DNA of 64,000 nt from an uncultured Bacteroidales bacterium. GTDB lineage: Bacteria; Bacteroidota; Bacteroidia; Bacteroidales; UBA932. Where the stretch lies: contig ONQC01000011.1 of the NCBI GenBank assembly GCA_900319855.1, positions 20,850-84,849 on the forward strand, written 5' to 3'. Below, in pieces: positions 15,391-25,469 of this stretch; position 1 is the stretch's first letter; the number at the start of each line of letters is the position of its first letter. A program made the translations under genes and the position numbers. A model generated the notes under the pieces. That model saw only the letters and a program-made list of their open reading frames with translations. It had not been told where the DNA came from and ran no database searches.

Positions 15391-16683
15391 ATGATTTATC
15401 ATCTTTTTCAGGCACTCGGCGAATACGACATACCCGGACAGGGACTGATGAACTACCTGTCCTTCCGCGCCATGATGGCGACGGTTACTGCCATGCTGGT
15501 GGCGCTGCTGGCTGGCAAGCAGATCATCCGCTGGCTCCAGCGCCAGCAGATCGGCGAGACCGTCCGCGAACTCGGCCTGGCCGACCAGGTCCAGAAGAAA
15601 GGAACGCCCACCATGGGCGGAATCATCATCATCATTTCCCTGCTCTGCGGCGTGCTGCTGTGGTGCGACCTGACCAATATCTATGTCCAGCTGCTGCTCC
15701 TGAGTACCCTCTGGTGCGGTGCGCTGGGATTTACCGATGACTATATCAAGGTTTTCAAGCACAACAAGAACGGCCTGAGCGAGCACGCCAAGCTCATCGG
15801 GCAGGTCGCCCTGGGCTTCATCGTCGGCCTGACGGTCTGGATGAGCGACGACATCGTCGTCCGGGAAAAGGTCGCATCCGAGGTGACCTACGAGACGGAA
15901 CTTTCCGCCGATTCCCAGCCTGTCATCACGACCGGTTCCTTCAAGGAGGAAGACGTGGTCAAGAGTACCAAGACGACCATCCCCTTCGTCAAACGCCACG
16001 AATTTGACTACAAATGGCTCAGCCCCTTCAAGGGAGCCATGGGCTGGTATGCCAAGTGGGGTATCTACGTGCTGATGATCGTGCTGGTCATCACGGCCTG
16101 CTCCAACGGTACCAACTTGACCGACGGCCTGGACGGCCTGGCCGCCGGGACCTCGGCGATCGTCGGCGTGGTCATCGGCATCCTGGCCTGGCTCGGCGGC
16201 AACTTGATCAATTCTAACTATTTAAATATCATGTACATCCCAGGATCCGGAGAAGTCGCGATCTTCATGTCGGCCTTTGTCGGCGCGCTGGTCGGCTTCC
16301 TCTGGTACAATTCCTTCCCCGCCCAGGTCTTCATGGGCGACACGGGCAGCCTGACGATCGGCGGCGTCATCGGCGTCGCCGCCGTACTGATCCGGAAGGA
16401 ACTGTTACTCCCGCTGCTGTGCGGCATCTTCTTCGTGGAGAGCCTGTCCGTGCTGATGCAGCGCACCTGGTTCAAGATTACGAAGAAACGCACCGGGGAA
16501 GGCGCCCGCATCTGGAGCATGACCCCGCTGCACCACCATTATCAGGACAAGCAGGAACCCGAGGGACGCATCCTGTTCCACAAACCGGTTCCCCCGCACC
16601 ACGAGGTCAAGATCGTGAACCGTTTCTGGATCGTGGGAATCATCCTGGCAGTAGCAACATTGGCATTATTGAAGGTAAGATAG
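15391..16683 (+). CDS. mraY: Phospho-MurNAc-pentapeptide translocase
   Basis: A 430-residue integral membrane enzyme with about ten helices that transfers phospho-MurNAc-pentapeptide to undecaprenyl phosphate, forming lipid I. Conserved motifs are KKGTPTMGG, GFTDDYIKV (catalytic Asp pair), NGTNLTDGLDGLA, FMGDTGSL and TPLHHHYQ. An extra loop of about 60 residues between helices (from SDDIVVREKV to HEFDYKWLSPF) is typical of the Bacteroidota form. It starts six bases after murE; murD follows four bases later. Confidence 0.97.
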   Translation: MIYHLFQALGEYDIPGQGLMNYLSFRAMMATVTAMLVALLAGKQIIRWLQRQQIGETVRELGLADQVQKKGTPTMGGIIIIISLLCGVLLWCDLTNIYVQLLLLSTLWCGALGFTDDYIKVFKHNKNGLSEHAKLIGQVALGFIVGLTVWMSDDIVVREKVASEVTYETELSADSQPVITTGSFKEEDVVKSTKTTIPFVKRHEFDYKWLSPFKGAMGWYAKWGIYVLMIVLVITACSNGTNLTDGLDGLAAGTSAIVGVVIGILAWLGGNLINSNYLNIMYIPGSGEVAIFMSAFVGALVGFLWYNSFPAQVFMGDTGSLTIGGVIGVAAVLIRKELLLPLLCGIFFVESLSVLMQRTWFKITKKRTGEGARIWSMTPLHHHYQDKQEPEGRILFHKPVPPHHEVKIVNRFWIVGIILAVATLALLKVR

Positions 16684-16687
16684 CATT

Positions 16688-18028
16688 ATGGCAAGAATCG
16701 TTGTTTTGGGCGGCGCCGAAAGCGGAGTGGGCGCAGCCGTTCTGGCAAAAGTAAAAGGATTCGATGTTTTCCTCTCGGACAAGGGGAAAATCGCCGACAA
16801 GTATATCGAAATGCTCGACAAGTGGGAGATCCCCTACGAGCAGGGCCGGCATACCGAAGAACTGATCCTCAACGCAGACGAGGTCATCAAGAGCCCCGGC
16901 ATTCCCTCGACGGTCCCGATGGTCCGCAAGATCGAAGAGGCCGGCATCGGCATCATCTCCGAGATCGAGTTCGCCGGCCGCTATGACCGCGCGAAGAAAA
17001 TCTGCGTGACCGGATCCAACGGCAAGACGACGACCACGTCCCTGATTTATTACCTGTTCCAGCAGGCCGGCCTGAACGTCGGACTGGGCGGCAACATCGG
17101 GATGAGCTACGCCTACCAGGTCGCCACCGAACATCACGACTATTATGTGCTGGAAATCAGCAGTTTCCAATTGGACAACTGCTATGCCTTCCGCCCGGAT
17201 ATCGCCGTCATCACCAACATCACCCCGGACCACCTGGACCGGTATGACTACAAGATGGAGAATTATGTCCGGAGCAAATTCCGCATCATCCGTAACCTGC
17301 GCGCCGAGGATTGCTTCATCTTCGACTCTGACGACGAAATCACCGTCGGTCACCTGGACAAGATCCTGACCCAGGCCCGGTTGCTGCCGTTTACCCAGCA
17401 GACCGAGGTCGAGCAGGGTGCCTTCGTCAAGGATGACAAGATCGTGGTCCGTTACGAGAAAGACGAATGCGACCTGTACCTTGAAGAACTGGCGCTCGGC
17501 GGCAAGCACAACATATACAACTCCATGGCCGCCGCACTGGCTGCCAAAGCCGCCGGTATCGACAACAAGTTCATCCGGGAAGGCCTGGAGACCTTCGCCC
17601 CGATCGAGCACCGGCTGGAGCCGGTCCTGAGCGTCGGCGGCGTCCTGTATATCAATGACTCCAAGGCAACCAACGTCGACGCGGCCTGGTATGCCCTGGA
17701 ATGCCAGAAACGTCCGGTCGTCTGGATCGTCGGCGGCGGAGACAAAGGCAACGACTACAGCGTCCTGCTCGACCTGGTCCGCGAGAAAGTCAAGGCCATC
17801 GTCTGCATGGGCCTGGACAACCACAAATTCCACGAGAGTTTCGAGCCGATCGTCGGTGCCGACAAGATGGTGGACACGAAATCCGCTGAGGAGGCCGTCA
17901 AGGCAGCCAGCAAGTTCGCCAGCGACGGGGATGTCGTGCTGCTGAGCCCGTGCTGCACCAGCTTCGACCTCTTCTCCTGCTACGAGGAACGCGGCGACAA
18001 ATTCAAGGAAGCGGTCCGCAACCTGTAA
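16688..18028 (+). CDS. murD: UDP-MurNAc-L-alanine:D-glutamate ligase
   Basis: A 446-residue Mur ligase that adds D-Glu to UDP-MurNAc-L-Ala in the cytoplasm. The N-terminal Rossmann-like start VVLGGAESGVG binds UDP; the ATP loop is CVTGSNGKTTTTSLI; EISSFQLD, NITPDHLDRY and YINDSKATN are conserved ligase segments. Length is standard. Seven bases separate it from ftsW. Confidence 0.97.
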   Translation: MARIVVLGGAESGVGAAVLAKVKGFDVFLSDKGKIADKYIEMLDKWEIPYEQGRHTEELILNADEVIKSPGIPSTVPMVRKIEEAGIGIISEIEFAGRYDRAKKICVTGSNGKTTTTSLIYYLFQQAGLNVGLGGNIGMSYAYQVATEHHDYYVLEISSFQLDNCYAFRPDIAVITNITPDHLDRYDYKMENYVRSKFRIIRNLRAEDCFIFDSDDEITVGHLDKILTQARLLPFTQQTEVEQGAFVKDDKIVVRYEKDECDLYLEELALGGKHNIYNSMAAALAAKAAGIDNKFIREGLETFAPIEHRLEPVLSVGGVLYINDSKATNVDAAWYALECQKRPVVWIVGGGDKGNDYSVLLDLVREKVKAIVCMGLDNHKFHESFEPIVGADKMVDTKSAEEAVKAASKFASDGDVVLLSPCCTSFDLFSCYEERGDKFKEAVRNL

Positions 18029-18035
18029 AACAACC

Positions 18036-19400
18036 ATGGGTAAAAAGAAAGGAATCATACAAGGCTTCATCGACGGGATCCAGGGCGACAAGATCATCTG
18101 GATGATCGTGCTCATGCTCATCATGATCTCGATCCTGGCCATCTCGTCTTCGACCCCGCTGCTGGCGCTCCAGACCAAGAGCACCCGCTCGGCGATCATC
18201 AACGAACAGATCCTCGTCGCAGGGTTGGGCCTTGCCATCATCCTTATCTGCTATTTCCTCCTCAAACGGATCGGATTCCTGCGGGCCGTCTCGCAGTTGG
18301 GTTTCCTGGTGTCCTTCACCATGCTGCTCTGCCTGGCCATCCATGTAAATACGCCTTTCCTGAAGGCCGTCAACATCAACGGTGCCACCCGTGCCCTGAG
18401 CATCATGGGGTTCCAGCTCCATGTCTTCGAGTTCGTCAAGGTGTTCATGGTCATGTACCTGGCCTGGGCCTGCCAGGCCTACCAGGAAAAGGACGGCTTC
18501 GCCATCGCGGCCGCCCTGTCCGAGCAGCCGCATTTCGCCTTCCTCAAGAAAAAAAGCTGGCAGCTGTTTTTCTATGTTTTCCTCCCGATCATCCTGGTCA
18601 GCGTGCTGATCCTCATGGGCAGCGTATCCAGTACCCTGTTCATCGGCATGATCATGATCGCGACCGTCTTCATCGGCGGAGTGAAGCTCAAGGAGTTCAT
18701 CATCTATGGCGTGCTGGGCATCCTGCTGATCAGCGGATGCGTCGGCCTCTCCTTCGCCACGGGCGGAAAGGTCTTCCCGCGTATCCATACTGCGGTTTCA
18801 CGCGTGGCCATGGCATCGGAAGACCCGGAAGAGCAGCTGCTGAAACTGCAACGCGGCACTGTTGAATTCCAGGAAGCGCTGGACAAAGTCAAGCAGCCGA
18901 TCAGCGCCAAGGTCGCCGTCAGCGAAGGCGGCTTGATCGGAAAAGGCCCCGGGCGCAGCACCCAGCGCTACGTCGTGCCGGTCATGTTCGAAGACTACAT
19001 GTTCAGCTTCATCATTGAAGAATACGGTCTCCTCGGCGCCCTGCTCGTCATCATCCTGTATGGCAGCCTGCTGGCACGCGGATCGATCCTCGCCAAGAAT
19101 TGCAAGAGCCACTTTGCCAAAGTGGCGATCGCCGGCCTGGTCATCATGATCTCCGGACAGGCGCTCATGCACATGATGATCAACGTAGACCTCGGTCCGC
19201 TGACCGGCCAGACCCTGCCGATGATCAGCCACGGAAACTCCTCTTTCCTGGCCTTCAGCCTGGCTTTCGGGCTGATCCTGGCCATCAGCAAGATGGTCAA
19301 GAAGAAAATGGACAAAGAAACGGCCCAGGCCGCCCCGATCCTGTCGGATGAAGTCCGGGACCGGCTGGACGAACTGGAACAACTCGACAATATCGCCTGA
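18036..19400 (+). CDS. ftsW: Septal peptidoglycan polymerase (SEDS family)
   Basis: A 454-residue SEDS glycosyltransferase that polymerises lipid II with FtsI. Multiple hydrophobic helices are visible, with the family segments AVSEGGLIGKGPGRSTQRYVVP and EDYMFSFIIEEYGLLGA (the loop that contains the essential Asp) and GPLTGQTLPMISHGNSS near the end. The C-terminal tail (EVRDRLDELEQLDNIA) is charged and cytoplasmic. Located between murD and murG, as in other Bacteroidota dcw clusters. Confidence 0.95.
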   Translation: MGKKKGIIQGFIDGIQGDKIIWMIVLMLIMISILAISSSTPLLALQTKSTRSAIINEQILVAGLGLAIILICYFLLKRIGFLRAVSQLGFLVSFTMLLCLAIHVNTPFLKAVNINGATRALSIMGFQLHVFEFVKVFMVMYLAWACQAYQEKDGFAIAAALSEQPHFAFLKKKSWQLFFYVFLPIILVSVLILMGSVSSTLFIGMIMIATVFIGGVKLKEFIIYGVLGILLISGCVGLSFATGGKVFPRIHTAVSRVAMASEDPEEQLLKLQRGTVEFQEALDKVKQPISAKVAVSEGGLIGKGPGRSTQRYVVPVMFEDYMFSFIIEEYGLLGALLVIILYGSLLARGSILAKNCKSHFAKVAIAGLVIMISGQALMHMMINVDLGPLTGQTLPMISHGNSSFLAFSLAFGLILAISKMVKKKMDKETAQAAPILSDEVRDRLDELEQLDNIA

Positions 19401-19403
19401 TAT

Positions 19404-20546
19404 ATGGAATATAAGAAACTACGGATCATCATCAGCGGCGGAGGCACCGGGGGACATATCTTCCCGGCCATCTCGATCGCGAACAAACTCAAGGAACTCA
19501 ACCCCGAGAGTGAGATCCTTTTCGTCGGTGCGGAAGGCAAGATGGAGATGGAAAAGGTCCCTGCGGCCGGTTACAAGATTGTCGGGCTGCCCATCGTGGG
19601 CCTGCAGCGACAGCTCAACCTGAAGAACCTGGTCAATGACATCCAGGTCCCGTTCAAAGTGCTTTCTTCCGTCCGCAAGGCCGGCAAGATCATTGACGGA
19701 TTCAAACCGGACATCGCCATCGGCGTAGGCGGCTATGCCAGCGCTCCCCTGCTCTGGGCGGCCCAACGCCGCGGCATACCCTGCCTGATCCAGGAGCAGA
19801 ACGGATTCGCAGGACTGACCAACAAGATCCTCGGCAAGAAGGCCGGCTGCATCTGTGTCGCCTACGAAGGCATGGAGCGGTTCTTCCCGGCGGACCGGAT
19901 CGTCCTTAGCGGAAACCCGATCCGCAGCGACATCGTACCGGCCGACACGGCCATGGTCATGCAAGGCATCGACTTCTACGGGCTGGACGCCACGAAGGAC
20001 CACATCTTCATCGTCGGCGGCAGCCTCGGCAGCGGAACCCTCAACCGGGCGATGAAAAAGTGGATCTCCGACGGCTGCCCCGGAGGCGAAGGCGTGGAAA
20101 TCATCTGGCAGTGCGGAAAATATTACAAGGCGGGGATCGACGCCTTCATGGCGGAGCAGAAAGCCGCCGGCAAGGACCTTTCCGCCATCCGCTATACCGA
20201 TTTCATCGGCCGGATGGACCTGGCCTATGCCGTCGCGGACGTGGTCATCTCCCGCTCCGGCGCCAGCACGGTTTCCGAACTGTGCGCCGCCCACAAGGCC
20301 GCGATCTTCGTCCCTTCCCCGAACGTTGCGGAAGACCACCAGACCCACAACGCCATGGCGCTGGTCCGCAAGGACGCCGCCCTCATCGTGAAAGATGCCG
20401 ATGCTGTCGAAAAACTGATGCCGACCGCCCTGGAACTGGTCCACAATGAGGAGAAAATCCTTTCGCTGGAGAAACATATCGCGGAACTCGCCCTGCGGGA
20501 TGCCGCCCAAACCATCGCCGATGAGGCGTACAAACTGGTCCGGTAA
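19404..20546 (+). CDS. murG: UDP-GlcNAc:lipid I N-acetylglucosaminyltransferase
   Basis: A 380-residue GT28 glycosyltransferase that converts lipid I to lipid II at the inner membrane surface. The N-terminal GGGTGGHIFPAISIA is the lipid/diphosphate-binding loop. VGGYASAPLL, QEQNGFAGLTNKIL and the UDP-GlcNAc site SRSGASTVSELCA are conserved. It starts three bases after ftsW and ends one base before murC. Confidence 0.97.
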   Translation: MEYKKLRIIISGGGTGGHIFPAISIANKLKELNPESEILFVGAEGKMEMEKVPAAGYKIVGLPIVGLQRQLNLKNLVNDIQVPFKVLSSVRKAGKIIDGFKPDIAIGVGGYASAPLLWAAQRRGIPCLIQEQNGFAGLTNKILGKKAGCICVAYEGMERFFPADRIVLSGNPIRSDIVPADTAMVMQGIDFYGLDATKDHIFIVGGSLGSGTLNRAMKKWISDGCPGGEGVEIIWQCGKYYKAGIDAFMAEQKAAGKDLSAIRYTDFIGRMDLAYAVADVVISRSGASTVSELCAAHKAAIFVPSPNVAEDHQTHNAMALVRKDAALIVKDADAVEKLMPTALELVHNEEKILSLEKHIAELALRDAAQTIADEAYKLVR

Positions 20547-20547
20547 C

Positions 20548-21903
20548 ATGAAGTACCAAAAGATTTATTTCATCGGAATCGGCGGGATCGGGATGAGTGC
20601 CCTCGCCCGCTATTGGAAGCGCAAAGGCCTGGCCGTGAGCGGCTATGACAAGACGCCCTCTCCCCTGACCGAGCAACTTCGCGCGGAAGGGATCGCCATC
20701 CACTATACCGATGACACCGACTATATTCCCAAGGACGTAGAAGGGACCCTGGTTGTCTGGACGCCCGCCATACCGGAGGACCTGGGCGAACTGGTCTATG
20801 TCCGGGAGCATGGATACGAGCTCCTGAAACGGTCCCGCGTCCTGGGCGAGATTGCGCGCGACCAGCGCTGCCTGGCCGTTGCCGGAACCCACGGGAAGAC
20901 CACGACCAGTACGCTGGTTGCCCATATCTATACCGAAAGCGGCGAAGGCTGCTCCGCCTTCCTTGGCGGCATTTCCAAGAACTACGCATCCAACTTGCTG
21001 GTTTCCGACAACCCGGTCGTCGTGGCCGAAGCCGATGAGTTCGACCGGTCCTTCCTGCAACTCTTCCCGGAGATCGCGGTCATTACCGCCATGGATGCCG
21101 ACCATCTCGACATCTACCACGACCTGCCTACCTACCAGCAGGCCTTCCGGGATTTCGCCGCGCAGGTCAGCCGGTGGCTGATCATCAAACGCGGCCTTCC
21201 GATCACGGAGAAGGATACGAAAGCGAAAATCCTGACCTATGCATACGATGATCCGCAGGCGGATTTCCATGCCCGGAACCCGCATCCGGACGAGACCGGG
21301 AATTTCGTGTTCGACCTGGTCTGGCCGGGGGGCGTCCTTGAGAACGTCCGCGTCGGCACGCCCGGCCGCATCAATGCAGAGAATAGCGTTGCCGCGGCGT
21401 CCATCTGCCTGACCGCAGGGCTCGATCCGGAAAAAGTCAAGGCAGCCATCGGGAGTTTCCAAGGCGTACAGCGCCGGCTCGACGTGCACCTGAACACGCC
21501 GCATCTGTCCTACATCGACGACTACGCCCACCATCCCAAGGAGTTGTCCGCCGCCATTCGGTCCATGCGCGACATCTTCCCCGGACGGAGACTCACCGCC
21601 ATTTTCCAGCCCCACCTGTATACGCGTACCCGCGACTTCGCTGCAGACTTTGCCGAGGCGCTCAGCGGGGTGGACAAACTCATCCTGCTGGACATCTACC
21701 CGGCCCGCGAGGAACCCATCCCCGGCGTGACATCCGAGATCATTTTCGACAAGGTCACGGCTCCCGAGAAAGTGCTGCTCCGCAAGGAAGAACTGATGGA
21801 TTACCTCGAGAAAGAGCCCGTCGATGTGCTGGCAACCTTCGGCGCCGGGAACGTAGACCGTTTCATCGGCCCGATTACAGAATTGTTGAAAAAGAGAGTG
21901 TAA
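20548..21903 (+). CDS. murC: UDP-MurNAc:L-alanine ligase
   Basis: A 451-residue Mur ligase adding L-Ala to UDP-MurNAc. The N-terminus IYFIGIGGIGMSALARY binds UDP; the ATP loop is AVAGTHGKTTTSTLVA; EADEFDRSFL and DDYAHHPKEL are MurC signatures. The frame extends upstream into murG, but ATG 20548, one base after the murG stop, gives the family N-terminus. The downstream gene ftsQ begins after one base. Confidence 0.97.
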   Translation: MKYQKIYFIGIGGIGMSALARYWKRKGLAVSGYDKTPSPLTEQLRAEGIAIHYTDDTDYIPKDVEGTLVVWTPAIPEDLGELVYVREHGYELLKRSRVLGEIARDQRCLAVAGTHGKTTTSTLVAHIYTESGEGCSAFLGGISKNYASNLLVSDNPVVVAEADEFDRSFLQLFPEIAVITAMDADHLDIYHDLPTYQQAFRDFAAQVSRWLIIKRGLPITEKDTKAKILTYAYDDPQADFHARNPHPDETGNFVFDLVWPGGVLENVRVGTPGRINAENSVAAASICLTAGLDPEKVKAAIGSFQGVQRRLDVHLNTPHLSYIDDYAHHPKELSAAIRSMRDIFPGRRLTAIFQPHLYTRTRDFAADFAEALSGVDKLILLDIYPAREEPIPGVTSEIIFDKVTAPEKVLLRKEELMDYLEKEPVDVLATFGAGNVDRFIGPITELLKKRV

Positions 21904-21904
21904 C

Positions 21905-22687
21905 ATGAAAAAGGTCTGGAGAGTCTCGATTGCATTGGTGGTCACCGCATTGGTGGTTGCCCTGATGGTGCTGCTATCCGGCATCTCACGGGAGCGCAGT
22001 CACCTGCTCACCTGCAACCGCATCGACATCCGGATCCTGGACAGCGCCCGCCTGAGCTTCATCGGCGTGGATGATGTCAAGAAATGCCTGGAAGAGAGTT
22101 ATGGTGTGTGGAACGGCCAACGGCTGGACAGCGTCAACCTGCGCAAGATCGAAACAGTCCTCCGCGACCGGAGCGCCATCCTGACCAGCGAGGCCTGGAC
22201 CACCGGGGACGGCGTGCTGCACATCGCCGTAACCCAGCGGGAGCCGATCGTCCGCTTCCAGGGCCCGGACGGCGGGTTCTACAGCGACGAGAAGGGTTTC
22301 CTCTTCCCGCTCCAGGCCGGCTATACCTCCCGTGTCCCGATCATCGACGGGGCGGTACCCGTCCACACCGGTCCGGGTTACAAGGGTCCGGCCAAGACCG
22401 CGGCAGAAAGGAAGTGGATCGAAGGAATCATCGGTCTGGTGCGCTATATCGAACGGAACAAGGCCTGGGGGGACGCCATCGTCCAGATTACCGTGGATGA
22501 GAAAGGCGATATCGTCATGGTCCCGCGGACCGGCAAAGAGAAATTCATCTTCGGCTCGCCCCACGACTGGCAGGACAAATTCGCGCGGATGGAGCGGTAT
22601 TACCGTTATATCGCCCCCGCCAAGGAGGAAGGATGGTATTCGACCGTCAACGTCAAATACCCCGGACAGATTATTTGCAGACAATAA
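21905..22687 (+). CDS. ftsQ: Cell division protein FtsQ-like
   Basis: A 260-residue bitopic protein: cytoplasmic MKKVWR, one transmembrane helix (about 8-27, SIALVVTALVVALMVLLSG), a POTRA-like region (IDIRILDSARLSFIGVDDVKKCLEE), then a beta domain with EAWTTGDGVLHIAVTQREPIVRFQ and a long C-terminal part. Primary conservation is low, as usual for FtsQ; topology and position between murC and ftsA decide the call. Together with FtsL it should scaffold the FtsWI activation complex. Confidence 0.88.
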   Translation: MKKVWRVSIALVVTALVVALMVLLSGISRERSHLLTCNRIDIRILDSARLSFIGVDDVKKCLEESYGVWNGQRLDSVNLRKIETVLRDRSAILTSEAWTTGDGVLHIAVTQREPIVRFQGPDGGFYSDEKGFLFPLQAGYTSRVPIIDGAVPVHTGPGYKGPAKTAAERKWIEGIIGLVRYIERNKAWGDAIVQITVDEKGDIVMVPRTGKEKFIFGSPHDWQDKFARMERYYRYIAPAKEEGWYSTVNVKYPGQIICRQ

Positions 22688-22701
22688 AAAACACATAGAT
22701 C

Positions 22702-24210
22702 ATGGAAGACAGATACATTGCAGCGGTGGACATGGGTACCTGGAAGATCGCCTTGACCGTGGCGAAGATCACCGGGGACGACGTGGACATCGTCTATTAC
22801 AAGGAACGGCCTTCGGACGGAATCCGCAACAGTGCGGTTTTCAATCCGGGGAAAGCGGAAGGCCCCATCCGCGAAGCCATTGCGGAAGCGGAGGAGGAAC
22901 TGAAAATCAAGATCATGCAGGTCGTGGTCGGATTGCCGCGCTGTGATGTGCGGCAGGAGATCGCCCAGGCCCGCGTGGAGCGTACCAACCCGGACGAGAG
23001 CATCACCCGGGAGGAAGTCGAAAACCTCAAGGCCCTGGCGCAGGACGAATATCCGCTCGGCGACCCGGATAAGGACATCCTCTACGGCGCCGTGGCCCAG
23101 TCCTTCTCCGACGATGAGAACTTCCAGCTGATCGAGAATGACATCATCGGCGTCATCAGCCAGTCTTTCGAAGGCAACTTCAAGCTGTTCATCGGCAAGA
23201 AGGGCGCCGTCCGGACCATCGACAAGATCTTCAATGACCTGGGCATCGCCATCGCCCGCAAGTATTTCACCCCGAGCGCACAGGCGAAAGCCGTCCTGAC
23301 CGAGGATGAGATGATTGGCGGCGTGGGCCTGATCGACCTGGGCGCCGGCGCGACTTCCGTGACCATCTACCAGGGCAACATCCTGCGCTATTATGCTTCC
23401 ATTCCCTACGGCGGCAACGTCATCACTTCGGACATCCGGACCGAGTGCAGCATCTCCCCCCGCCTGGCCGAGAATATCAAGTATGCCTTCGGGGCCTGCA
23501 TGCCGGAGAAACTGCTGACCCTGGGCGAAAAGACCATCCAGATCGAGGGCAATGAGACGGAAGGCTTCCGCCAGATCCCGGTCAAATACCTCTCCGAAAT
23601 CATTACGGCGCGTGTCAAGGAAATCCTGGACGCCATCCTCTATGAAATCCAGGCCAGCGGCATGGCCGACAGCCTGCGGGCAGGCCTGGTCATCACGGGT
23701 GGCGGCGCCAAGCTCGCCAACATCGTCAGCTACATCAAGGAAGTCTCCGGCTACAATGTCCGCACGGGCAAACCGCGCCGGAAGTTCTCCGCTGAAGGGA
23801 TTCCGGGTATTTTCGAACCGTCTGCGACGACGTCGGTCGGCATGATCCTCTCCGCCAAGGAAGATGGCCTGCTGGGCTGCATCGACCCGGTGGAGCGTCC
23901 GGCAGCCTTCGTGACTGCTTTCCCGAGCTACTGGCCGGCGGATCCGGTGCCGGAGGAGACCGCAGAAGAACGGCCGGTCTCTGCTGAAGAACCGGCCCAG
24001 GAAGCACCTGTCATTCCGGAGGATGCGGCGGAAGGAGACGGCGGCGCGCTGTTCTCTGAGGAACAGGTTCCCGTCGAGGAGCCGGCGCCGACCCCGAAGA
24101 AAGCGGCCAAGAAAGAGCCGAAGAAACCGGGCAAGCTCAGCATCACCTGGAAGAAACTGCTGGGTTTCGTGGATGAGATGACCAACGACATGGACAACGA
24201 AGAAGTGTAA
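22702..24210 (+). CDS. ftsA: Cell division protein FtsA with extended C-terminal linker
   Basis: A 502-residue actin-like ATPase that tethers FtsZ to the membrane. Phosphate-1 motif AAVDMGTWKIALTVAK, SHS2/1C domain, phosphate-2 GLIDLGAGATSVTIYQG, and adenosine motif LVITGGGAKLANI are visible. After residue about 400 comes an acidic, proline-rich linker of about 70 residues (PVPEETAEE, VPVEEPAPTPKKA), then an amphipathic helix LSITWKKLLGFVDEM that would be the membrane target. It is longer than the E. coli protein (420 residues) because of this linker. ftsZ follows after four bases. Confidence 0.96.
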   Translation: MEDRYIAAVDMGTWKIALTVAKITGDDVDIVYYKERPSDGIRNSAVFNPGKAEGPIREAIAEAEEELKIKIMQVVVGLPRCDVRQEIAQARVERTNPDESITREEVENLKALAQDEYPLGDPDKDILYGAVAQSFSDDENFQLIENDIIGVISQSFEGNFKLFIGKKGAVRTIDKIFNDLGIAIARKYFTPSAQAKAVLTEDEMIGGVGLIDLGAGATSVTIYQGNILRYYASIPYGGNVITSDIRTECSISPRLAENIKYAFGACMPEKLLTLGEKTIQIEGNETEGFRQIPVKYLSEIITARVKEILDAILYEIQASGMADSLRAGLVITGGGAKLANIVSYIKEVSGYNVRTGKPRRKFSAEGIPGIFEPSATTSVGMILSAKEDGLLGCIDPVERPAAFVTAFPSYWPADPVPEETAEERPVSAEEPAQEAPVIPEDAAEGDGGALFSEEQVPVEEPAPTPKKAAKKEPKKPGKLSITWKKLLGFVDEMTNDMDNEEV

Positions 24211-24214
24211 GATT

Positions 24215-25462
24215 ATGGCTGACTATATCGATATCGACAACATCGTCACCCCTACGGATTGGATTCCGGACGTTTCCCCGATCAAAGTCATCGGTGTCGG
24301 TGGCGGCGGCTGCAATGCCGTGACATACATGTACAACCAGAAGGTCCAGGGTTGCAACTTCATCGTCTGCAACACCGACCGGCAGGCCCTGGAAAAGAGC
24401 AATGTCCCGATCAAGATCCAGCTCGGCGAGGGCCTGGGTGCCGGCACGAACCCGACCGAAGGCCGGAACGCAGCCATCGAATCCCAGGACATCATCGCGG
24501 AAAAGCTCCTGACCCCGGAGACCAAGATGGTCTTCATCACGGCGGGCATGGGCGGCGGCACCGGTACAGGTGCTTCCCCTGTCATCGCCAAGATGGCCAA
24601 GGACCGTGGCATCCTGACCGTGGCCGTGGTCACCATCCCCTTCAAGAACGAGGGTGACGAGGCCATTTCCAAGGCCATCGACGGCATCCACGAGCTACAG
24701 CCGAACGTGGACAGCCTGCTGATCATCAACAACGAGAAGCTCTACGAATACTACGGCAACCTGCTGGTCCACGAGGCGTTCCCGCACGCGGACGAGGTCC
24801 TGGCGACGGCCGTGCGCGGCATCACCGAGATCATCAGCCGCACGGGCTATATCAACGTGGACTTCAAGGATGTCCGCAACATGATGAGCGGCAGCGGCAT
24901 GGCCCTGATGGGCTGCGGCACGGGCACCGGCAACGAGCGGCTCGAGCAGGCGGTCAAGGGCGCGCTGGAGTCCCCGCTGCTCAACGATTTCGACCTCAAG
25001 ACGGCCAAGAGCCTGTTGGTCAACGTGACCTGCGGCCGCAACGACAAGGGCCTCAAGATGGACGACATCAAGACCATCAGCGAGCTGATTTCCAAGCACA
25101 CCGGCGGTTCCCGCACCTTCAAGCAGGGTCTCGTCTATGACGACAATCCGGAGGTGGGCGACAAGATCCAGATTACGGTCATCGCCGTGGGCTTCAAGAT
25201 GAACCTCGTGGGCATCACCGGCGCCGACCTGGGCAAACTGATCATGATCGACAAGGATTTCGTCTATCAGCCGGATGCGGAACTCAAGGGAGAGATGGAC
25301 CTGCCGGATGTGGACATCACCATCAACAAGGTGGGTTACTCCACGACGGAAAATGTCCGCAAGTTCCACTTCGAGGAGAAACCGGAACTGCTGACCGGCT
25401 CAAAGAGCGAGCTGGAAAGCGTCGCGGCCATCCGCCGTTCCCTCCACCACCAGGCGAAATAG
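24215..25462 (+). CDS. ftsZ: Cell division GTPase FtsZ
   Basis: A 415-residue tubulin homologue forming the Z-ring. The N-terminal glycine loop IKVIGVGGGGCNAV, the tubulin signature GGGTGTGASPVIAKMA (about 113-128) and the T7-side segment VNVDFKDVR-like NVDFKDVRNMM are conserved. The C-terminal part after the core is short, about 85 residues, ending with ESVAAIRRSLHHQAK, a divergent version of the conserved C-terminal peptide that binds FtsA. It is the last gene of the cluster; a long inverted repeat follows. Confidence 0.97.
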   Translation: MADYIDIDNIVTPTDWIPDVSPIKVIGVGGGGCNAVTYMYNQKVQGCNFIVCNTDRQALEKSNVPIKIQLGEGLGAGTNPTEGRNAAIESQDIIAEKLLTPETKMVFITAGMGGGTGTGASPVIAKMAKDRGILTVAVVTIPFKNEGDEAISKAIDGIHELQPNVDSLLIINNEKLYEYYGNLLVHEAFPHADEVLATAVRGITEIISRTGYINVDFKDVRNMMSGSGMALMGCGTGTGNERLEQAVKGALESPLLNDFDLKTAKSLLVNVTCGRNDKGLKMDDIKTISELISKHTGGSRTFKQGLVYDDNPEVGDKIQITVIAVGFKMNLVGITGADLGKLIMIDKDFVYQPDAELKGEMDLPDVDITINKVGYSTTENVRKFHFEEKPELLTGSKSELESVAAIRRSLHHQAK

Positions 25463-25469
25463 ATCGTTT

